DNA from: VRUE01 sp963699215
GTDB lineage: Bacteria > Actinomycetota > Thermoleophilia > Solirubrobacterales > 70-9
Length of the DNA stretch: 64,000 nucleotides
Reading direction: 5' to 3'
NCBI GenBank assembly: GCA_963699215.1
Contig: OY969422.1
Coordinates: 1,984,001-2,048,000, forward strand
Shown here: positions 57,872 through 64,000 of the stretch, piece by piece
Numbering within the stretch: position 1 is the first letter of the stretch
How the letters are laid out: each line of letters opens with the position of its first letter
Notes under the pieces: model-generated
Databases searched by the model: none
Seen by the model: the letters and a program-made list of their open reading frames with translations, nothing else
What the model was told of the DNA's origin: nothing
Translations under genes and position numbers: made by a program

Positions 57872-58714
57872 ATGGCGACGATCACCGATTACGAGGCCGA
57901 GCAGATCGAGAAGGCCAACGCTACGGGGGGGACGCCAGTCGTCTTTATCCACGGGCTCTGGCTTTTGCCGAGCAGCTGGGACCGCTGGGCGGCAGTCTTC
58001 GAGGAGGCGGGCTATGCCCCACTTGCGCCCACCTGGCCCGACGACCCGCTGACGGTCGAGGAGGCCCGGGCAAACCCGGACGTCCTCGCCAAGAAGACGC
58101 TCGGGCAGGTCGCCGATCACACCGCTGAGGTAATCGGGAAGCTGAGAGGAAAGCCGGCGGTGATGGGCCACTCCACCGGCGGGCTGTTGGCGCAGATCAT
58201 CGCGGGCCGCGGCCTCTCCGCGGTCACGGTGGCAATAGACCCAGGCCCGTTCCGCGGTGTGCTGCCGCTGCCGATCGCGGCGCTGCGCTCGGCGAAGCCG
58301 GTGCTCGCCAACCCCTTCAACAGGGGCCGAGCGGTGACCCTCACCTTGGACCAGTTCAAGTACGGGTGGGCCAATGCGCTCTCCGAGGAGGAGGCCAAAC
58401 AGCTCTATGAGACCTACCACGTGGCGGCTCCAGGCGTTGCGCTGATGCAGATGGCGAACGCGAACCTCAACCCCTTCACCGAGGCGAGGGTGGACACCCG
58501 AAACCCGGACCGGGGGCCGCTTCTGATCATCGACGGCGAAAAGGACCACACGGTCCCGTGGGCGATCGCCAACGCCTCCTATAAGAGACAGAGGCGAAAC
58601 GAGGGTGTGACCGAGATCGTGAAAATGCCAAACCGCGGCCACTCGCTGACGATCGACAGCGGCTGGCGCGAGGTCTGCGACACCGCGCTGGACTTCGTCA
58701 AGAGATTCATGTAG
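57872..58714 (+). CDS. Alpha/beta-fold hydrolase
   Basis: 280 residues: PVVFIHGLWLLPSSWDRWAA, nucleophile GKPAVMGHSTGGLLAQIIAG, acid region LLIIDGEKDHTVP and catalytic His MPNRGHSLTIDSG. Resembles haloperoxidase-like or lipase-type hydrolases of actinobacteria. GGAGG precedes ATG. The MFS exporter gene begins 7 bases downstream, so hydrolysis and export of one compound may be linked. Confidence 0.9.
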   Translation: MATITDYEAEQIEKANATGGTPVVFIHGLWLLPSSWDRWAAVFEEAGYAPLAPTWPDDPLTVEEARANPDVLAKKTLGQVADHTAEVIGKLRGKPAVMGHSTGGLLAQIIAGRGLSAVTVAIDPGPFRGVLPLPIAALRSAKPVLANPFNRGRAVTLTLDQFKYGWANALSEEEAKQLYETYHVAAPGVALMQMANANLNPFTEARVDTRNPDRGPLLIIDGEKDHTVPWAIANASYKRQRRNEGVTEIVKMPNRGHSLTIDSGWREVCDTALDFVKRFM

Positions 58715-58721
58715 GGCCACT

Positions 58722-60245
58722 GTGGACGGCTCCTCGCCGCCGGTCCCCTCGGAGGGGGTGAGCTTCGGCAGCAGCCCGGGGCGCTGGGTACTGGCCGTTA
58801 CGGTGCTCGGCTCGGGGATGGCGTTCCTCGACGGCACCGTGGTCAACATCGCGCTGCCCGACATAGGCCGCGACCTCGATGCCCCGACCTCGTCGCTGCA
58901 GTGGATCCTCAACGGCTACCTCCTGACGCTGGCCTCGCTGATCCTGCTGGGCGGATCTCTCGGCGACCGATACGGCCGGCGACTGGTGTTCGTCGTCGGG
59001 GTCGGCCTGTTCACGTTCTCCTCGCTGCTCTGCGCCGTAGCGCCAACTGCTGAGCTGCTGATCGGAGCAAGGCTGTTGCAGGGAGTCGGCGGCGCCCTGC
59101 TCACTCCCGGCAGCCTGGCGATCGTCGAGTCCAGCTTTCGGCCATCCGATCGGTCACGGGCGATCGGCGCCTGGTCTGGGCTCGGAGGCGTGGCCACCGC
59201 ACTCGGGCCGTTGCTTGGGGGCTATCTGGTCCAGGCTGTGTCGTGGCGGGCGATCTTCCTGATCAATCTGCCGCTGGGCGTCATCGTCATTGCGATGGCA
59301 AGCCGGCACGTGCCCGAGGTCCGCGACCCCTCTGCCAGCGGCCGCCTCGACTTCGGCGGCGTCGCCCTCGCTGGGCTGGGCCTCGCCGGGACGACCTACG
59401 CGCTGATCGAAGCACCCGGCCAGGGCGCGTCCACGGTAGTCCTGCTTGCTGGGATTGGCGGCGTTCTCGCCCTCGTCGCATTCCTGTTCGCGGAGAGCCG
59501 TAGCCCGAACCCGATGATGCCCCTGAGGATGTTCTCCTCACGCCAGTTCTCGGGCGCAAACCTGGTCACCTTCGTCGTCTACGCGGCGCTCGGCGGCTTC
59601 TTCTTCCTCTTCGTCTCCTTCCTTCAGATCTCGATGGGCTACTCGCCGATCGCGGCAGGTGCGGCGTCGCTTCCGGTGACGGCGCTGATGCTCGCGTTCT
59701 CGGCTCGCTCGGGAGCGCTCGCTCAGCGGATCGGCGCCCGGTTTCCATTGACCGTCGGCCCTCTGGTGATCGCCTTCGGATTGCTGATGTTGACCCGCAT
59801 CGAGCCCGGCGACGACTACCTGTCAGGTGTCCTGCCGGGTGTGATCGTCTTTGGGCTGGGACTGACCCTCGTGGTCGCGCCAGTGACGTCGACCGTCCTC
59901 GCCGCCGCGGAAGCCAGGCACGCGGGCGTCGCCTCCGGCATCAACAATGCCGTCTCGCGAGTCGGCGGCCTGCTCGCCGTCGCTGTCCTTCCGGTGATCG
60001 CCGGCCTTACCGGCGACAGCTTCTATGACCCGGCGAAGATGAACGACGGCTTCCACATGGCAATGGCGGCCTGTGCGGCGCTCGCAGCCGCGGGCGGGGT
60101 TCTGGCCTGGTTGACGATCAGCTCCGAGGCTCCGGGGGTCGAAGCGGAGGCTGAGCCCGAGTTCTCGTGCGCAATCGCGGGTACTCAGTTGCGAGCGTCA
60201 GGCGAGCACCCCGTGCAAACGCTGCCCGCGAGAAGTCGCTCCTAA
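58722..60245 (+). CDS. MFS drug exporter, DHA2 (EmrB/QacA) family, 14 TMS
   Basis: 507 residues, about fourteen helices. GSGMAFLDGTVVNIALPDIGRDL is the DHA2 motif D1; LGGSLGDRYGRRLVFVVGV is motif A; LLQGVGGALLTPGSLAI and SGLGGVATALGPLLGGYLV (motif C) follow. Exports hydrophobic compounds in exchange for H+. GTG start, cotranscribed with the hydrolase. A 45-residue hydrophilic C-terminal tail is extra. Confidence 0.93.
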   Translation: MDGSSPPVPSEGVSFGSSPGRWVLAVTVLGSGMAFLDGTVVNIALPDIGRDLDAPTSSLQWILNGYLLTLASLILLGGSLGDRYGRRLVFVVGVGLFTFSSLLCAVAPTAELLIGARLLQGVGGALLTPGSLAIVESSFRPSDRSRAIGAWSGLGGVATALGPLLGGYLVQAVSWRAIFLINLPLGVIVIAMASRHVPEVRDPSASGRLDFGGVALAGLGLAGTTYALIEAPGQGASTVVLLAGIGGVLALVAFLFAESRSPNPMMPLRMFSSRQFSGANLVTFVVYAALGGFFFLFVSFLQISMGYSPIAAGAASLPVTALMLAFSARSGALAQRIGARFPLTVGPLVIAFGLLMLTRIEPGDDYLSGVLPGVIVFGLGLTLVVAPVTSTVLAAAEARHAGVASGINNAVSRVGGLLAVAVLPVIAGLTGDSFYDPAKMNDGFHMAMAACAALAAAGGVLAWLTISSEAPGVEAEAEPEFSCAIAGTQLRASGEHPVQTLPARSRS

Positions 60246-60301
60246 TGTCAGCTATGGCTGACTAGCGCGGACGCCAGGCCAGCCAGGCGACTGGCGGTCC
60301 C

Positions 60302-60490
60302 TCAAGCCTCTCTCGGAAGGTGGACGAAGACGGCAGTCAGCGTTGCGGTGCGATCCGGGTCGTCCGGCCACTGCATCCGGCATTTCAGCTCACCATCGCC
60401 CTCGGCTTCAAGGCCGAAGTCGCGCAGCAGCGTCCAGGCCGTGCCGAACGGGCCGAAGTAGACAAGGAAGCTCTGGCCAGGTTTGCTCAT
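60302..60490 (-). CDS. Small hypothetical protein
   Basis: 62 residues: MSKPGQSFLVYFGPFGTAWT, LLRDFGLEAEGDGELKCRMQ and DDPDRTATLTAVFVHLPREA. Acidic, beta-prone, amino-acid composition is gene-like but no family recognised and there is no strong ribosome site. Remaining bases 60491-60683 hold no other clear feature. Confidence 0.4.
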   Translation of the reverse strand: MSKPGQSFLVYFGPFGTAWTLLRDFGLEAEGDGELKCRMQWPDDPDRTATLTAVFVHLPREA

Positions 60491-60683
60491 CGCCGATCCA
60501 TCCCACTTCCCAGGAAAGCGATTCTTCGCGTTGACCCCATCGGGGCCGATTATCTGACCGCGCGAGAAGATCGTCGAGAGGTGCTATCAGAAGCACGTGC
60601 TGGGACAATCTGTGGTCCGCTCTATCACGGCTTCGCCAAGCCAATTCGCGGCCGACAGTTCGACCGGAAAGTATGTTTACGCA

Positions 60684-61235
<552 letters not shown>

Positions 61236-61369
61236 AGGCGCCTGCCGGAATCGAACTGGCGTAAAACGGCTTTGCAGGCATCCGTTTATGGCCGTAAGCC
61301 CGTCGAGCGACCGAATCGCCTGACCGCCGCTGAGACCCGGGCGTCGGCCTGTTGCGGCGGCCCCAGCGA

Positions 61370-61640
61370 AATCAAACCGCCACCTCCGATTTCGGGCACT
61401 TCTGCGCCGAAGTTCCCAAATCGCTGCATATCGCTGCATATCCGCGCATATCTTTGATCGGCGCCTCCTGCGGCACCCTTAGGAAACCCCTGCAAGCCGC
61501 TACATTCGCGGCGCACGGCTCTCGGAGACCTCACTAATTGCCATGCAGAAGGTCGAGGGTTCGAATCCCTTCAGCCGCTTTCACTCATCGAATCTCCCCG
61601 CCGCTCCATTTCGGGGACTAGTCCCCGAAATCGCCCAAAT
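61370..61640 (+). repeat. 210-bp tRNA-Gly-derived repeat, copy 4, plus short right palindrome
   Basis: Core 61370-61579 with AATCAAACCGCCACC, imperfect hairpin, GCTGCATATCGCTGCATATC repeats, CCTGCAA at offset 119, TAATTGCC at 165, and T-arm GAGGGTTCGAATCCCTT as in copy 3. After 28 bases a perfect 24-bp palindrome follows (61608-61631; arms ATTTCGGGGACT/AGTCCCCGAAAT) with the same ACTAGT centre as copies 1 and 2 but different arms. The 335-base gap 61236-61570 contains nothing else. Confidence 0.85.
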
Positions 61641-63124
61641 GCGCGGCGATGAGCTCCGACTGCGGCCGATGCCACCTGGCTTTCGTGCCGGGCTTCCCGA
61701 TCGGCAAGGCAGCACTGTGCTGGCTTCGGTCCGTCAGTGGACGCCAAGCGGTTGCAGGGGACGGTCATCGTCCATCCTTCGGGCGCGACGAAGACCGGGA
61801 CCTCGGCTAGGTCCTTGGCCGCGCACCTCGCTCTGGCCGTGTGCAGGCTTTCCTCCCACGGCGGGCCGCCCCGGTCGGTGGCGGCGTTGACGTCGAAGGA
61901 GGTGACGACGGAGACCAGCAGCACCGCGGCCGTCGCGATCGCCGCGACGGGACGGCCTCTCGAAGACAGCTGGCGGGAGTCGACCAGGGCAAGAGCGGCG
62001 CTCATCAGCAGCAGGGCTGGTACCAACGCGTAACGGCCGCCGACATTGTTGTGAATGCCAGCCGGCCAGGTCATCGCGTCACCGAGCGCGCGCGTGTAGC
62101 TGGTGGCCAGGAACATCGCCGTCGAGGTGGCGATGGCGATCGCGGCGAATAGGCGGCTGGAGGAGGCGCGCAGCAACAGCACGACCAGGTAGGCCGTGAC
62201 CGCGGCGGTGATCGCGATCAGGAATGGCCATCCCCAGTCGGCCCACGCAGATCCGCCGAGCTCGACCCCGAGGACCGCGCCGTCGACGACGCGCTGCAGG
62301 AAGGTGGTGATGATGTTTCCCGTCCAGAGGTAGGTGGAAACCCGTTCGTCGCTGAGCGCCGTAACCGGTAGCTGGATCGCCATGGCGAGCGCGAAGGCCC
62401 CGACGATCAGGGCGTCGCGGCGGTCGCGGATCGCGACCGCGCGCATCAAGGCGATCGGGGCGAAGAAGAGGGTGGCGGGCGTGCTGAGGCCGGTGGCGAG
62501 TATCAGCAGCCCGCTGAGGCAGGCACCCCATGTCGTCGCGGGCCGCCAGAGCAGCAGCCAGAAGACTGCAAAGGTCGTGTGCCAGGCGACGTTGGCGGGC
62601 GAGGCGACCGTCTCGCCGGCCACCGGGGGAAGGACCGTCAGCGCCACCAGGAGCGCACGCAGGTAGGCGCTGCGGATGTGGCCGGCACTGGCGAACCAAA
62701 CAGCGAGCCCACCGAGGGCGACGACGAGAGCGGCAGTGAGGTTCATCGCCACGGCTGCGTCGTGCAAGGGCACGATCGCCCCGATCTCGCCGATCAGGCG
62801 GGGGATTACGACGAGGTATTCGGCGTAGGTCATGGTCACGGCTTTGAAGAAGTCGTGCGTCAGCGCCCCACCGAGGAAGACCGGCCCGTCCTCCGCCCAG
62901 AGCGAGTTCAGTGCGCTGGACGGACCGACTCGGAACAGCTGCAGAACAGTGGCAAGCGCCAGGTAGGAGACAAGGGCGACGCCCCCTTCCCAGCCTCTGA
63001 ACCTCACCGTCTCCGGCGGCGATGGGAGGAAAATCGACCTGCCGAGGTCTTCCCGGAGTCGCCTGACGATGTTTCCGACACGGTCGAGCATCGTGGGCAG
63101 CCTAATGTTCCTGATTATGGCCAT
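61571..63124 (-). CDS. Large polytopic membrane protein of unknown function
   Basis: 517 residues with about ten to eleven membrane helices: GWEGGVALVSYLALATVLQL, LWAEDGPVFLGGALTHDFFK in an exterior loop, TAALVVALGGLAVWFA, WAWHTTFAVF-type loop PANVAWHTTFAVFWLLLW, and GGRYALVPALLLMSAALALV. The 'WxEDG' and 'GGRY' loops recall GT-C-type or mannosyltransferase-like membrane proteins, but no catalytic motif is certain. The last 15-20 residues (GRFRGLVPEMERRG) are encoded by the palindrome and tRNA-like part of repeat copy 4, so the original 3' end was probably replaced. Confidence 0.75.
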   Translation of the reverse strand: MAIIRNIRLPTMLDRVGNIVRRLREDLGRSIFLPSPPETVRFRGWEGGVALVSYLALATVLQLFRVGPSSALNSLWAEDGPVFLGGALTHDFFKAVTMTYAEYLVVIPRLIGEIGAIVPLHDAAVAMNLTAALVVALGGLAVWFASAGHIRSAYLRALLVALTVLPPVAGETVASPANVAWHTTFAVFWLLLWRPATTWGACLSGLLILATGLSTPATLFFAPIALMRAVAIRDRRDALIVGAFALAMAIQLPVTALSDERVSTYLWTGNIITTFLQRVVDGAVLGVELGGSAWADWGWPFLIAITAAVTAYLVVLLLRASSSRLFAAIAIATSTAMFLATSYTRALGDAMTWPAGIHNNVGGRYALVPALLLMSAALALVDSRQLSSRGRPVAAIATAAVLLVSVVTSFDVNAATDRGGPPWEESLHTARARCAAKDLAEVPVFVAPEGWTMTVPCNRLASTDGPKPAQCCLADREARHESQVASAAVGAHRRAFGRFRGLVPEMERRGDSMSESG

Positions 63125-63245
63125 GGGAGTTTCTAAACTCGTCCACTCGGACTGGCAGCCAAGCGGTCGATGAGGCCGGGACGCCGGACGCTATGAGAGG
63201 GTGCGGGCGCTCGCGACCCCGTCGAATCGTCCCCGGGAGGACTCA

Positions 63246-63869
63246 ATGAAGCTGCTTCGAGCGAAGCTGACGTTCGCAAACGTAGTGTCCTGCCTCGCCC
63301 TCTTCGTAGCGCTGGGCGGCATCAGCTACGCGACGCTGCAGCTGCCGAAGAACAGCGTCGGGCCCAAGCAGCTGAAGAAGAGGGCGGTGACGCCGGCCAA
63401 ACTGAGTCCAGCTGCAAAGCAGGTGCTGATCGGGCCGACTGGCCCCATCGGCCCCGCCGGGCCGCAGGGCAAAGCAGGGCCTCCCGGGCCGCAGGGACCG
63501 GGCGCCGTCACCATCGATGTGTCGGCACCGGAAGCGCAGACGCTCGTGGCGACCTTCAGCGGCATTCGGGTCAAGACGATCTGCGAGCCCACCAGCGTCC
63601 AGATCGCCCTGCAGACCAGCGGGGATACCGGGACCCTGCAGGCGAGCGGGACGTCGAACAACTACAACGCCGGCGAAAACGTGGTGCCCATCGATGTGTC
63701 CGGAGCGAGCGGAGCCTCGGTCAACGGCGCCGTCAACCCGTACCGGGTCTCCCTCAACGTCATCGCGCGCAACACTGCCGTCAGCGCTGCCTTCGGACGC
63801 TTCGATCTTCACTTAGATGCTTCAACTTGCGTCCTCTGGGGCGTCTATACGCCATCGGCCCCGGGCTGA
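63246..63869 (+). CDS. Collagen-like repeat protein with membrane-anchor N-terminus
   Basis: 207 residues. N-terminal signal/anchor ANVVSCLALFVALGGISYAT, then VGPKQLKKRAVTPAKLSPAA, a short Gly-X-Y stalk (GPTGPIGPAGPQGKAGPPG) at about 80-105, and a beta-rich head (VKTICEPTSVQIALQTSGDT, AFGRFDLHLDASTCVLWG) with two Cys. Same architecture as the protein at 4740 but Pro-rich in the stalk. Surface protein of unknown role. GGGAGG upstream. Confidence 0.8.
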   Translation: MKLLRAKLTFANVVSCLALFVALGGISYATLQLPKNSVGPKQLKKRAVTPAKLSPAAKQVLIGPTGPIGPAGPQGKAGPPGPQGPGAVTIDVSAPEAQTLVATFSGIRVKTICEPTSVQIALQTSGDTGTLQASGTSNNYNAGENVVPIDVSGASGASVNGAVNPYRVSLNVIARNTAVSAAFGRFDLHLDASTCVLWGVYTPSAPG

Positions 63870-63906
63870 GAGGGCACGAGGCTAGTGCCGCCCACTTGAC
63901 GATGCA

Positions 63907-64000
63907 ATGACGGCGCCTGCGGACGATCGCCCTCGCATGTCGCCGTTGGTGCGCCCCCGCGAAGTCGCGCGGGCGGTCACGCCGCTGGAGCTGTTCTTCG
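63907..64000 (+). CDS. LtrA-family membrane protein, 5' end only
   Basis: Thirty-one codons to the window edge from ATG 63907 (ATG 63937 also in frame) end with RAVTPLELFF, the same start as the LtrA protein at 53790 (VTPIELFFDLV). The remainder lies outside the window. Confidence 0.75.
   Translation, partial: MTAPADDRPRMSPLVRPREVARAVTPLELFF

Overview
The window is GC-rich, densely coded bacterial DNA with many 4-base start/stop overlaps. It looks like chromosome of an actinobacterium, most likely class Thermoleophilia (Solirubrobacterales-like). The pointers are two collagen-repeat proteins with the hydrophobic 'ALFIALGG' N-terminus common in that group, an actinobacterial-type integration host factor, a DUF3494 ice-binding-like protein, and DipZ, CopCD, LtrA and DUF4260 families. 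The taxon is an inference; no rRNA or complete tRNA gene is present.

Layout. 0-6 kb: end of an ABC-2 permease, PPK2 polyphosphate kinase, SRPBCC protein, SDR oxidoreductase, a membrane methyltransferase-like/acyltransferase pair, and a STAS plus collagen-like pair. 6-9 kb: a PAS-LuxR regulator flanked by two inverted copies of one promoter-like block, one facing the STAS operon and the other a secreted ice-binding-like protein followed by an L,D-transpeptidase. 9-17.6 kb: a c-di-GMP signalling operon (hybrid kinase, two REC-HD-GYP proteins, and a cobalamin-binding GGDEF protein with CarH-type photoreceptor motifs), facing an exopolysaccharide-type glycosyltransferase and an RTX-repeat protein. 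17.8-26 kb: a complete Kdp potassium system in unusual order, kdpD(C-half)-kdpE-small ORF-kdpF-kdpA-kdpC-kdpB-kdpD(N-half)-USP. 26-29.5 kb: a fluoride riboswitch with two fluc/crcB genes, an ArsB/NhaD-type carrier, a CBS protein and a Crp-like regulator. 29.5-39.3 kb: a cation/proton antiporter, then a two-component system with a DipZ-like thiol-disulfide protein and, divergently across a 17-bp perfect inverted repeat, a Met-rich lipoprotein and CopC-CopD/YcnI-type genes, suggesting copper or envelope redox homeostasis. Six apparent frameshifts of one polarity lie in this cluster. 39.4-40.7 kb: TfoX-like protein, mIHF-like protein and a HicBA toxin-antitoxin pair.

40.7-61.6 kb is an accessory-looking region punctuated by four same-orientation copies of an ungapped 210-bp element that ends in the 3' half of a tRNA-Gly-like sequence and carries palindromes. 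The segments between copies hold a flavin monooxygenase, signal peptidase, a GGDEF/degenerate HD-GYP protein, a TetR plus hydrolase-glycosyltransferase fusion, a DUF4238 protein, glyA, hydrolases, LtrA, a cNMP-binding thioredoxin-reductase-like protein, an MFS exporter and a RibD-like reductase. No integrase or transposase is visible. The window ends with a large membrane protein, a second collagen-like protein and the start of a second LtrA.

Most interesting: the 210-bp tRNA-derived repeat family, the predicted light/B12-responsive diguanylate cyclase, the run of same-polarity frameshifts, and two candidate regulatory palindromic systems (34.7 kb, and the pair flanking the LuxR gene).
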